Of a DNA stretch of 64,000 nt, positions 51,430-63,425 are shown piece after piece. Origin of the DNA: Anoplopoma fimbria. Taxonomy: Eukaryota; Chordata; Actinopteri; Perciformes; Anoplopomatidae. A program made the translations under genes and the position numbers. The stretch spans positions 17,113,971 to 17,177,970 of the forward strand of contig NC_072472.1 of the NCBI RefSeq assembly GCF_027596085.1, read 5' to 3'. Within the stretch, counting starts at the first letter, position 1, and each line of letters begins with the position of its first letter. The notes beneath the pieces were generated by a model. It made no database searches. It was not told where the DNA came from and worked only from the letters and a program-made list of their open reading frames with translations.

Positions 51430-51682
51430 TTATGCTGCTCATTCTGTACACATGACATCTATTGCATTCTGTCCATCCTGGGAGAAGGATCCCTCCTCTG
51501 TCGTTCTCCCATAGGTTTCTTCCTTTTTTCTCCCTGTTAAAGGGGTTTTTTAGGGGAGTTTTTCCTGTGCCGATGTGAGGGAAGGACAGAGGATGTCGCA
51601 TGTGCACAGATTGTAAAGCCCTCTGAGGCAAATTTGTAATTTGTGATTCTGGGCTATACAAAATAAACTGAATTGAATTGAA
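51430..51682 (+). repeat. Abundant teleost LINE-3'-UTR-type repeat
   Basis: Signature blocks TCTGTCCATCCTGGGAGAAG, GGAGTTTTTCCTGTGCCGAT, ACAGAGGATGTCGCATGTG, CAGATTGTAAAGCCCTCTGA and a terminal AATAAACTGAATTGAATTGA are those of a very common fish repeat with a short tandem tail. Confidence 0.8.
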
Positions 51683-51689
51683 AAAGGGT

Positions 51690-54594
51690 CACACATAAAG
51701 CAACTGCAACTGTAATTGATACTGTTGTGGTTTTGTTCTTGTATCAGCAAAAACACTTCACATTTAGGTCTGCATAAAAAAAGCTAAATCGTAATTAACA
51801 TCTTCCCTCTCCCTGCTGACAACCAGCAGTAGGTTCCTGCCTTGTTTATCCAATTCAAGACTTACAACTGTTGACAGACTCTAGTGAGATTGCACAGATT
51901 AATGTGGAATGATTAACATACTGATTGATTATGACAATCAATTACGGTAGGTGCGTTTAGAGTCTAAAGTTACGCATCCTTCTTATTATCTCAAAAGAGG
52001 GCTTTAAGTATACAGATTGTCTTCAATGTTAACTTGTTAACTAAGTTGTGGATATATACATCTGCATCTCTAGCCATTTGTGTGATCATTTGACTGATGC
52101 GCAACATTTGGAGCCGGTTCATTAAGAGCCTATCATATTAGTCATGCAGACTGCTGACCCACATTTGAGACTTCAGCTGGGGGAAAAAAATCAAACCAGG
52201 AAGTTGTAAAAAAAATAAGAAATAACATCCACAGGAAGTGGGGAAGCACTTGAGGGTTTTGATTATGAATGTGAGTGTCATCTTTCTGTTTGGCATAGTT
52301 TTTTTTTTCTCTTCCAGATTTAAAATATATGGTTTATAAATGTATAGACAGGGTCAGACAGGATAATCTGCTCCTTCTTGCTGGCATGGAGGAGACACTA
52401 TTACCCCTTTTACCTCCTCTACATGTGCTTTTACCTTCATACTGTAGTCTGACAGACATGTCAGCCCCCTACTTTTACGAGTTCACACCGGGCTGATCCG
52501 CCCGGATAAATAAAGGACCTATAATAGATCAGGCTTCTTGTCATGCCTCAATGGCCAAGTGCTATTAAAGGCAACATTTACAGACCGTAGGCACGACATT
52601 TAGTGGGGTGCTGTTATGCATTTAGCACGTGTTAAAGATTACAATCGGCCCCCCTCCTCCTGGTCACTACAGGTTTCTCTCGGTTGTGTTGCACAGCCGG
52701 CTGCTTATGCCGCTGCCGTCGTTAGCCGAGTATTGAGCTACCAGCTGACCTACTTTCTCTGCTCTCAGCCGCTCGGTCCTGTTTACAAGTCGCTGCCAGC
52801 GGAGGATGTGGAGTACAGTGCCTGGAAAAAAAATAGACAGACAACACTACGAATGGGAAATTATTTTTTGTATGTGTGTTGTTGATAAATTAGGGCTGCC
52901 AAAAGCCAAAGACAGCCCACCGGCGATTAATAACAGCACGTTATTAACTTAGGCGTTGTTATGCAATTTAACGCTTTCGGTGCTCTCGGTGCTCTCGCCC
53001 GGTCAGTCAGACGCTCGTAACGTCACTTGCGCTCAGTTGCTATACTGTAGTTAGACCAAAAAAGATGACTAGATTGATCAAAGTTAGGCGTGGATATTTA
53101 TTTCTGCTGGAGACTCCTTATCAAGGTACGTGGGATTTAATTAAAGCTTTCAGTTTCGCGTCACCAGCGCAAAAAAAAAAAAGAAGAAGGTTATCTGGCT
53201 GTCAGTCGTTCACACTGCCCATGACATCAAAGTTCACCAGTGGCCTCTTTTCAGATTAAAGGACAGCTGGTCGGAGCATCGACAGCATGATTGGCATCTA
53301 TTTTTTATGAAAGATTTTCAGACTGCGGAGGCTGAAGATATATTGTGTTAAATACAGGAGTGTGTGTGATAGCAGCGTTACATATACCAGGCGCTCTTGA
53401 ATGCTGCTTACATGTTTTCAGCTCACAGTCATCAAGTGCCCTGGTTACAAGGTGAAATGACCTATTTATCCCCCCGTTGTGACACTGCCGAAGTCATCCA
53501 TGACAAACACTGAAGGGATTTTTGTCATTGTTAGACAGAGAGAATTTTTTTTTTTAGATTTCACAGGAACAGAAATCCTTAAATAATTTCTCTGCAGGCT
53601 TAGGTCAGGCTAGTGTTACCCAACCTGGCAGCTTTTAAGTCTGGAGTTCACATTTCTCTGACCAACCCTCTCTTTTCTTGTTCACGAGCCATTTGTAGCT
53701 TCTCATTTGCAGTTGTAATAGTTTTCTTATAAAGGGAGAGATTGTGTTTGTCTGATCTGGGAATGAAGTGTGGCAGCATTGCTAATTTATTGTGCATACT
53801 AGAAGTTAAAGGGTCAATGAGTGCACTCATTGGCCTCCCTACTGTTTTTCATTTAGTGTGTAACCAATAGAAGTGTTTCCTGTTTCCTTATCACTGAACA
53901 CCATAAATCCCAACAGAAAACGGAAACGTTTTAAATAATATTTAGAAACTGAGCAATATATCCTTATGTGTTATTAGAACTTAAATATGTTCACACCTCT
54001 GCATATGCAAATATATATGAATTGTACACATATATGGGCTAATATGTTGACATAATAAAAAGACCTACAGATATGTTTCTGATCACACATATGTTGGAAG
54101 TTGGTTATCTAAAAACTGATAACCTCTTCTGTATTTTATAACTTAACTATAATAATCATATTATGGGGAAATTAAGCAAATTAGTTATTTCTACACAAAT
54201 ATGACTTCAGATTATATGCAATGTAAGATAAAGCAGACCCAGATATATGTCAAACCAAACATTTCCGATTTGACTTCACTAAGCTTGTCCAGGCCCAGTT
54301 AATGTTTACCTGATAGCTTGAGCTGTCAGCTCTAAACCAGATGAAGGTGGAGGTGGTGGGTTAATGTAAACTTTTCCCAAACCAGTAGCAGCCACTACCC
54401 GCTGGACTAACAAGTAACCTAAATGAATCTATTAGCACAAGAGCAGCAAAAACACTGTGAGCTCCCCAGCTGGAATTGTTGTTGGCTCTCAGAAAGCTTT
54501 CAGGTAGCCCTTTCTCACCAGAAGTCTGTTACCTGATTCATTTTCTTGTGTATGTGTTTGTGAGCAGGTGAAACATTAACATGATAAACCCTGT
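51690..54594. other. Spacer containing a CpG-rich patch
   Basis: No coding exon is supported. Notable only for the CpG-richer patch at 52,610-53,060. Confidence 0.5.
52610..53060. promoter_or_regulatory. CpG-richer patch with E-box and D-box motifs
   Basis: Local CpG enrichment in an otherwise AT-rich spacer, with CACGTG at 52,626-52,631, TTATGCAAT at 52,959-52,967 and an AACGTCAC half-CRE near 53,020. CACGTG is the CLOCK/NPAS2:BMAL1 site and TTATG(T/C)AA the PAR-bZIP D-box. It lies about 6.6 kb upstream of the npas2 start exon on the same side and could be an alternative promoter or enhancer. A decayed transposon or chance is also possible. Confidence 0.3.
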
Positions 54595-54602
54595 GAAAAA
54601 GT

Positions 54603-54874
54603 AAGGGCTGTCCTTGAAAGAAGAAATTTGTAGTCAACTAACACACGTCGGTTTTTGTTGACTAATCGATAAGTTGATTTAATTGACAGATCTGTAAAAC
54701 TGAGTTTCGAGTCAAAGAATCACAAAAAAAAACCTTCACTTTAAATCTTGTGTCTTGTTGTTCTGTGAGATGTGCTCATAACTTTTGCGGAAATGAGTTA
54801 TTCAGCATAAAACAAATTACTAAAGAGTGAAAAAGTTCACTCAACTAATAATCAACTAAGAGGAAGCAGTCCTA
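54603..54874. mobile_element. hAT-like miniature element with perfect 8-bp TSD
   Basis: A 272-bp element. Its ends, AAGGGCTGTCC and (reverse complemented) TAGGACTGCTTCC, form short imperfect inverted repeats. GAAAAAGT is duplicated exactly on both sides (54,595-54,602 and 54,875-54,882). The interior has GACTAATCGATAAGTTGATT-type sequence shared with a common fish repeat beginning TAGGGCTG. No coding capacity. Confidence 0.8.
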
Positions 54875-54882
54875 GAAAAAGT

Positions 54883-57800
54883 CCTCTCTTAATTGTGGAT
54901 TTATTGTAGTTTTACAGAGAGTAGATTTTACGCCATCACTTCAGAAGCAATAACTAATGGCTTTATGAATCGTTGCTCTTTCATTCATCATGAAGGGAAA
55001 AACACAGTCAACTAAAATAAAGTATTATAGTGATGATGAACATTTATTTTATTGTGAGCTTTCAGTATGAGGACCAGGTCTTTGCTCTATCACTTCATTT
55101 GTGTTTGTATATCATTTGTGTATTTTGTACTTGTGTGTCATTGTTTCTTGATATTGATTTGCTAAATAATGTATTAGCCATTAATGGAGCCATTATTTGT
55201 TTCATTTGTTTGCCTCTTATGAAAGCAGTACAAGTTTTTCTTATGGAGTTTGCTTGGTCTAAAGTGGTGCTTTTTTATGGTTTGAATAATCAGAAATGGC
55301 CTTTGGCATTTAAAAGTTTCTGTTTTGAAATATCAATACATTGCAAAACTGCTTCCAATGTCTGAGCTGGTGATATTGGCTGGATTTGAACCTTTTTTTG
55401 TGATATATTAGCGTCACCTATACTGACCACTTCAGTTTGGTGAATAAAAATTTAGGAGAGGATGAGAATTATTAGACTTCCGTATTGATATATTGTGACA
55501 GGGTTTCTGGAAAATCAATTGAGAAAATGGACAGGCCTGTTTTTGGCTGATCCAGCAGATTAAAATAAGACAAATCAAATTTACTTCATCTCATTGTTGC
55601 AAAATTCCAGTATGGCCATAAACCAGTCCTGCTACTGGATTTTTAACATTGCCTAGAATGGCCAATATGTAGAGATATTGAGGTAATAGGCTTTCTAGAG
55701 AGAAGGTAATTGGGCCAGTCTTAATTCTAATTTGTGAGTTGGAAATATTATATTATATTATATTTAGGTGTAAAGTGGGTTTTCTTAGGTTGGGCTTACA
55801 TTATATATGAAATATAAACTGCACTGTTGTATGAATTCCCCAGTAAACATCATCTATGCTAAACAATTCTAAGCATTATGAGGTTGTCAGCTTTATGCTT
55901 CATAATTTTGACCCCCCCTAACCCTAACTACTACAAGATTGTAAGGCAGACAATAACGTGTTAGGACGCCTGTGTGGCTATTCTGCATGTCAGATGGGAA
56001 TGCTCATATAATGTTCAGTTGAACTCCTTTTGTGCTGAGGGTGATAGGCTTGCCGGCCACTCCCCAATCACTGATGTCAAACAGGTATTTTGTTTTTGAC
56101 AGTTCTAAGGAAACATCTTCTGTCACAATCCATCTTCTTTGACCAGGTCTTCTGCAAGCCATTATTATTGTAGAGTTACTGATGGTATCAAAAACCACCC
56201 ATGTGCTCGATAGTTAATCCATCATTACCTACAAAATTATTATTACCTGAGCCTCACACAAGCTCTGCAAATGAGGATCTGACAGACCGCATAAGAGGAT
56301 ATCGTTACATGATTACAAACAACTATGTTCAAAGACCTACACCAGTATACGCATGAAAGAAGTAAAAATAAAGAGGGAATAAGGGCTTTTCAGATGTACT
56401 TTTTCGCAGTGGAGGAATTTATCTTCATCAATGAGCAGGCTTGTTGTCTGAGGATTGCACAGCATTGGAACATCTGGTTGTGACTTTTGAAATCTACAGT
56501 ATGCTTGTGCTGTCTGCCTCTGGAAACCTAGTAGGTACAGTTTATCTAGATAAACTAACTGAGAAAATTGTTTCTCAACAACAAGCTATAGGGGGAGGTG
56601 TGAGGCTCAGTTGTTGTGGCCGCAGGGGCTTTTACCTCCATTAAACTTTAAAATGAAACCTATACGCTCTCAAGAAAAAAAACCTCTAATCTTACTTTGC
56701 ATTTCCTCTTTTGTAGGTTATGTGCAGTAATAAAGTAATTTATTGTCAGAGTTTTTGTCCCCATGCCTTTTACAGCCTGTTTACATGCAGAGTTTAGTCA
56801 TGAACTTGAACTTGAACATACAGACTTGGGTCATGAGTGAAGGTCACTGGTTAAAGGATTTAAATACCCGAGGGCACAAGTGTAACTAGACTCTGGTGTT
56901 TCTAAGCTGTGTACCTGGCAAGGTATGGCTTAACCTCAATACGTTAAAAGAATGCAGGCTGATATGTGAGGATTCATTTCACACAGCTTTAGAGTGTGAA
57001 GATGTATACGTTAAAGCTGCATAAAGTGATTTTTGATGTACCAAAATTGGCATATTTTAAAGTGAATATTCCAAATGTTTAATATTTTCACAACAGATTA
57101 AATTGAATAATCATCATTAAGTCGGGGGCAGTTCAACATCCTTGAGTGCAAAGCTTTTCCTGCTTTCTTTTCTAATGTGTTTGTGTGTGTGTTTGTGTGG
57201 ACAGGGGAGGAGAGGAGGAGATGTGGGTTTGTTTACATTAATTAAGACTCTAATGGAACGGTGTATTTCAATTTCATTTGTTATTGCCTTCTTTGAACCA
57301 GTAAAGCCTGAAGGTGGTGCGTGTGCATCATAGAGGGGGAATGAATGAGAACATGGAGAGCTCAATCTTAATTTTAAGATCTAACAAATTTGCATTGATC
57401 CGCCAAACAAAAAAAAAACAGCAACTTGTTGAATGTTAACTCCCCCCCCTCACCATATGCTTAGGCACCAAGAGTAAAGATTGGGGAAAGTTGGTGACAT
57501 GGCAACTACAGCACAATAACAGTATAAGATTAGATAATCCTTTATTAGTCCCACAGTGGGGAAATTTGCAGGTATGGTTAAGGTCAGACAATATAAGACA
57601 CTTTAAAATTTTGAGAATTATGTAAAGACATGGTTTAAGATTGCTGGCTTGAAGTAGGAGATGGGGTGTGAAACAGGGCCTCCTGTGTTTAAGACAAACG
57701 CCACTTGCTGCATTGGAACAAAACGCTGTCAGTAAAAGTAAATTTCTATTGCAAATTAACTGTATATGAACATGATTCATTGAAGAAACGCTTGTTGCTT

Positions 57801-59500
57801 CACAGTAAAACCCCCCTGGCTTTGTTTCTTCTGTTTGATTTCTTCAGATCCTTGGCTGTATCTGACCCATTTTGATTTTGATGTGTAACAGAGAAAAAGG
57901 TAATCAACAGATGCACTCGAATGAAGCAACCTAGAATAAATTGTAGCTAAATAATTGAATATGCCAGCTGAACAGGACCCTTGAAGGATTTTACTATGAA
58001 GCACCTACATGAAGCGTGGAGATTAGAGAGATTGTGATATGAAAAAGTGGATCAGGTCAGAAACAGTGATGCTACTATCTTTATGAACAGGAACGTATGA
58101 GCATAACAAAACTGTAAACTGGTTTTAGATTTTACATGATAAAGCGTTGGGTCATAAATTATATGCTTTCAGCTTAACAGTGGCAACTATTTGTATACCA
58201 CCTGGCTGTCACTGGCTTGCTTTGTCGTCTTCTCTTGTGTTGCACCACTTGAGAAATGTGTGGAGGATGCAAGACTAGAAAGGAGCTACATAGATGCATA
58301 AGTGCATTCACCATTTACATTGCGTGAGCGGGGGGGTAAACACACATCGCCAATCAATCACAGGGCTGACACACAGACAACATTCCCAATCATATATTTG
58401 CATTTTGCTGCATACAGTTGAAGGTTCCTTCATGCAAGTAGAGTAGAGAAGAATATTAAAACCTCAGTCTAAAAAAATATCCTAAATAAAAAGCCTTCAT
58501 GTCAGTATCATAATATACTCCTTTACCATCAGACTGTGTAGGGTCAGTTTGGTTTGAAGAAAGTGCAGGCAGGTGTACAGATTTTTTTTAGACTGAGGCA
58601 AATCATGTTTTTGGAGTAATTATTCAGTGAAATGTGTCTCTTTTTGATTTGAAATGCCGTAATGTCAGTTTTCCCTGAAGTTTCTTGTGTACATCACTCA
58701 GACAAACCAGCAAAAACACTGACGACTGCCTGAATTAACATTACCCACCAACTGTGATAATAAACTGGAAATAATTCTTATATAATGGAAAATATTTCCA
58801 GACCACAAACTAATTTAACTATAGAGCTAAAATAAAGCAGTGTGTTTAGTTTTCATACAGTAAAGACTAAATCTAAAAGTAGCAAGAAATAAAACAATAA
58901 CTCTTGTTATTGTGCTTGTTTGCGACAGTTAATATTTGGTGTCTGGGGGGATCTATGTTCTGTCAACCACATAAAGACTATATGCAGCCAATGTATTCAT
59001 ATCTTTAACTGAATAGGTCTGTGTGCTGTTTCATTGCAGCTGACCAAGGCTCCAGTGTATGAGTTTTTAGTTTGGTTTATAATAGAGGTCTCTGCCCCAT
59101 GTTGTTTAAGCCTTCCTTGTACAGAGGATGTGAAGGAGGTGGCTGTTCTACACTCTGTTTTTTATGCTGTGTTATCAAAAGAGGTTTCTGCCTCAGACAT
59201 TTTTCTAGGTCAGGGGAGCTCCTCCTGTGCAAAAACGCTTCTTTAGTGATGAAGCCCTGTACCCAGGTAGTGTCTGAAGATTACTAGTACACTTTACATT
59301 GTATTTTTAATGGTCATCCTGCAGAACATTTGAGTAAAAAGAAAAGGACAGTTTTTCTTTTGTTTTGGTTGTTTTTTTACAGATGAATTGAGGAGCTTCC
59401 TGTATTTTCATTGTGGCAGGTTGCAAAGAAAATACCTGCTTATGTTACGAGTTTATGCAACACAGTTTTCATCTTTAACAAAGTGGCTCTGTTTTCACAG
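54883..59500. other. Spacer upstream of the npas2 start exon
   Basis: No supported coding exon; one LINE-tail fragment near 57,530. Open frames at 59,034-59,290 follow an acceptor-like CATTGCAG but have no recognisable product. Confidence 0.45.
57530..57575 (-). mobile_element. LINE 3'-tail fragment
   Basis: CCTTTATTAGTCCCACAGTG GGGAAATTTGCAG matches the tail at 32,433 and resembles that of the LINE at 50,155. Confidence 0.6.
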
Positions 59501-59593
59501 GATTTGGCGTTTCTTTGGTGGACTTGAGGAGGTGGTGGGCAACTGGTCCACGCTAGGTTTTTCCAAAAGATTGTTCAGACGAGGTCAGCGCGG

Positions 59594-59641
59594 ATGGGAC
59601 TTATAAGACTTCAGAAAGGGCCTGGTTGGGAAAAGGAGTGA
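59594..59641 (+). promoter_or_regulatory. Upstream ORF in npas2 5' leader
   Basis: ATG at 59,594 opens a 15-codon frame ending with TGA at 59,639-59,641, two bases before the proposed npas2 ATG at 59,644. It overlaps no coding sequence. Such placement would allow reinitiation or repression, if this exon is transcribed as inferred. Confidence 0.4.
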
Positions 59642-59643
59642 GT

Positions 59644-62600
59644 ATGGACAACCTTTCTGACTTCGGGGGCCCCTGTCCATCCAGCCGCAGAGAATGGGAG
59701 TAAGTATTAAAACTAGTTAACTTCACTTTGTGATCTTTATTGTATTTCTGCTCCATACACAGTATATATGTATATATTCTATATTGTGCAAATAGTTCTT
59801 TAACCTTTGAATTATTCCAAATTAAGATGTTGCATTAGTAGGGTACATTTAAAGGGCGAAAGAAACTTGAGCTCACATTTTAAACAGTCTCTATGGATTG
59901 TAAGCATACATGGGTACATGGTTAATTATTGGCTAATCATTAATTGCGTCTTAAATACAAAATACATGTATTTTCTGAGTGAAGCCATGTTATTTAAACA
60001 GCACCCTCTATCTTAGATCAAATTAGAAAATAACCAAACTGAAGCCTGGAGCTTTACCACAACAACACACTCTGAACCCGACTTGAACCGAACCGGACAA
60101 AGAGTCAGGTTCGGGTAGCAGATGCCTGATGGCACACCTTGAAATTGCTTATCAGTGGCAACTTACATACTGGCCGGTTAAAGTCTTTTTTGGAAGAGGC
60201 TGTTTACATATACCTCAATGCTTTATGACTTTATGGTTGTGTCTGTTGCCATTGATGAACTTGTTACAGTATATTAAAGTCCACACGTGCCGTTCTGGCC
60301 TCGGATAGTAAATATTCACTAGAAGGAATGTGTAAAAACGATAACGGTGGCTGCTGGTTAAGCCCTACCTTTGCTCTATGACAGAACAGTTATCCTCTAA
60401 AACATAAAATGTGATTCTACATGTTAAACTTGCTGCCATATTTCTTGTCATTATCAAACTGTGTGAGCCTGAGTGTGCACAGACCAAATATAGAGTAGAA
60501 CGTTTACATGCCACAGTGACCTGTTAAATACGGGAGAAAAACAAGGCACTTCAACTTGGTTACCAGGTTATTCCAACAGAGTCAGGGCGTTAACAGTGGA
60601 AAGAGCTTATACTGAATATATGCAACCACAGTTTGTCTAGGTTGACCTCCTGATTTTTATCTGTTTTGCAGAAGACATTTTGACATGTTGCTTTTTGTCA
60701 CAAAAAACATTGGGTGTAAATGACAAATCAGTTATGGCTGAATTCCGTTTAGCTGCTTCGGTTTCATGGTTTTGGTACCGTGCATGCTGGTTCACTGTCA
60801 CACTTTAACAGAACAGAGTAATTGTCAATTTGATTTGTAACATGTCATTTTCCTACTGTGACCAGTCAAAACGTCTGCTGTGAAAAAGGCCTTTTATGAA
60901 AGGTTCAACTATGTATCATGCCATTATTTAACTAAGCCAAGCTATTATCTGATGACACTGTTAGATTGTGAACAAACTACATTTACCTTGTACGCCTTTG
61001 TTTTCCAGCTCCAACAGCTGCGTGGACGATTTAATGGATGAAGATGAGAAAGACAGGGCAAAAAGGTACTTTTTGTTTAAGTTTGTATGTTGAGCTTGGC
61101 GATTTAACTCCTCTATATCACAATTATACTAAATCAATGTGTAGTTTCTTTATTTGCTACTTAAGTAATGGGGATGGAAAAACATGCGTTTTTGTTGGTA
61201 GTTAATCATTTAAGATAACCTTGAAGCTTCAACGTCACATTATGGTTAAGAATGAAGTCCATGATAGATAAAAGCCATCTGACATTTTAAGCTTAAAAAA
61301 TAGACATAATTCAGGTAAAATGTAATTCACAGCCGATGAGTAATTTTGTCATCTCTTTGACCCCTTAGATGGAATATGTTTTTTGTAGAAATACGTTTTA
61401 AATTACATAAACCTTGAATCCAGATATTAAAAGGGCAATCTCATTTCACAAACTTACTAATTTTTCTTATTAAAGCTGCATAACTGTACTGATTAAATTA
61501 CAAATGCTAATGTTGCTTCATTACAGACATGGCGTAACAAGGAAAGAAAATATGCTTTAGCTTGCTAACTTTGTTTTTCTGCTGTGTGGCAGGTAACAGA
61601 CAGTGAGCTTAATGAAGCTTAACAGCGCTGTTGAACTGCAGAGATGGTTAATACTTCTCTGTGGGATCATCACAAGAAGCGACCACATTCACTCTACTCA
61701 AAAATATTGATGTTGGCCAAACCAAGTTGAAAGCAACAGCTGATACAAGCTGAAACAAATAAGGGAGGGAGTCAAAATGAAAATAAACAAGTAGGCCATG
61801 CAGTGAATGTTAAACTGCTTTATTCTGTATTATATCGCTGTGCTGCTGTTACCTCTCTCTGGTTTCTTTCTCTCCCCCTGTTTGATTTCTGTCTGCAACT
61901 AAGTGTGTCCCTGCAGTCTTGGCTAGCTTTAGTTTGGAAAAGCGATGCTCAGTCTTAACAGGATAAATAAACATGAACTACAGGTGCTCGATTGGCTGAG
62001 CTTCCACCTGCCATCCCACGGATTTATATTTGCTCTCTTGTGTTGACTGCTGTAGGGCATCTCGCAACAAATCGGAAAAGAAAAGAAGAGACCAATTCAA
62101 TGTGCTCATCAAGGAGCTATGCACCATGCTGCAGGGTCAAGGCCATCCGCGCAAGATGGACAAGTCCACCATACTGCAGAGGACTATTGACTTCCTGCAG
62201 AAACAGAAAGGTACGGACATATATACCGCATGTATTCACAGTTTGAGAAATGTCGACGAACTGTGTTTCCCCCTTTACTTCCTTTATTACCTAATACCCT
62301 TCTTCTTTATTAAACTTAATCCTCGACCTTGTCTTTTTCAGACATCACTGCACAGAACGAAACGTGTGATGTGAAACAGGACTGGAAGCCTTCGTTCCTC
62401 AGTAACGAGGAGTTCACTCAGCTAATGCTGGAGGTAAAGCCCAGGAGCATGTGTTTGTGAAACAGCCCAAGTCGATTAAGCTCTGGCATTGATTAATATT
62501 GTTAATCAAAACAAAAATGAAACCCTCTCCCTTAAACGCCCATGGAGAGCTGGGCAAGATGACATGATAAGAATTAAATTCCTAACTTCCTAAGTGCGGT

Positions 62601-63425
62601 GGTAGTAGAGGAGGCGCTTAGAAACAAATAAGGAACACAACATTTTTTGTAATTCATGTCACTACCGCAGATAATGATGATATGTCCCAATGTTAAAGTG
62701 AAAATTTTCATTTATACCTTCACACCTTATGACCTCATTATTAACATGCCCAATTCTCCCTCTTCCTACAGGCCCTAGATGGTTTCCTGATAGCATTAAC
62801 TACAGATGGCAACATCATGTACGTATCTGACAGTGTGTCTTCACTCATTGGCCATTTACCGGTAAGTGAAGTGGCTGAAACAAGTGACTTCTTTTCTCTT
62901 CCTAACAAAGCATTGTTTTGTTTTTTTTGTTTTGTTTTTATTTAAGAATTTCTAAAGTATAAATGCTTGATTAGAAACATGATTACCGATAAATATTATT
63001 TTGCCAATATTTGACTTGCACTGATAAATTTATATCCTCAATTAATTTGATCTGATCCAGGACATGTTGATCTAAGTCATTTTATATTTGCTGTTTATTT
63101 CATTTATGTTCCTAAAACACATTTACAAGAGATAGTTTGAATACCACATAAAGATTTCTGTTTGTGGCTCTTAACTTCTTTACCTTCATGAATGAAAATG
63201 AATGACATCGATTACTGTTTGCGCCGGTTCCAAACTGCAATAGGCTCTGGGTGTATCTGGAACTACTTTAACATGCTTAAAGTTCATCTTTCCTTTTGCA
63301 CCAGTCAGATATGGTGGACCAAAATATCTTGAATTTCCTCCCGGAGCGGGAACACGGGGAGGTGTATAAGCTGCTATCATCCCACATGCTGATGACTGAC
63401 CCCATTGCTGCTGACTTCCTTGACA
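59644..63425 (+). CDS. npas2: Neuronal PAS domain protein 2, 5' part (continues past window)
   Basis: Coding exons: 59644-59699 (start exon, inferred), 61009-61065, 62056-62210, 62342-62433, 62772-62861, 63305-63425. All junctions are GT-AG and in phase. The well-supported part begins [20 protein letters not shown], the NPAS2-type start of the bHLH basic region, with ATG at 61,034. It continues through helix 1, loop and helix 2 ([20 protein letters not shown]), the [20 protein letters not shown] linker and the start of PAS-A ([40 protein letters not shown]). NPAS2 pairs with BMAL1 at E-boxes in the circadian loop. CLOCK is excluded by [12 protein letters not shown] and the PAS-A wording. The start exon adds 27 in-frame residues; if it is not used, translation starts at 61,034. 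The last exon ends in phase 1 and the rest lies beyond 64,000. Confidence 0.9.

Noticed and set aside
55030..55365. 111-codon hydrophobic plus-strand open frame
   Set aside because: AT-rich composition yields Phe/Ile/Leu/Cys-rich frames by chance; no homology or promoter seen.
55910..55932. CCCTAACCCTAA-like interstitial telomeric motif (a similar one near 37,143)
   Set aside because: Only about two units each, expected by chance in 64 kb.
59034..59290. Two overlapping plus-strand open frames upstream of npas2
   Set aside because: They follow an acceptor-like CATTGCAG but neither encodes a recognisable sequence; at most untranslated exon sequence.
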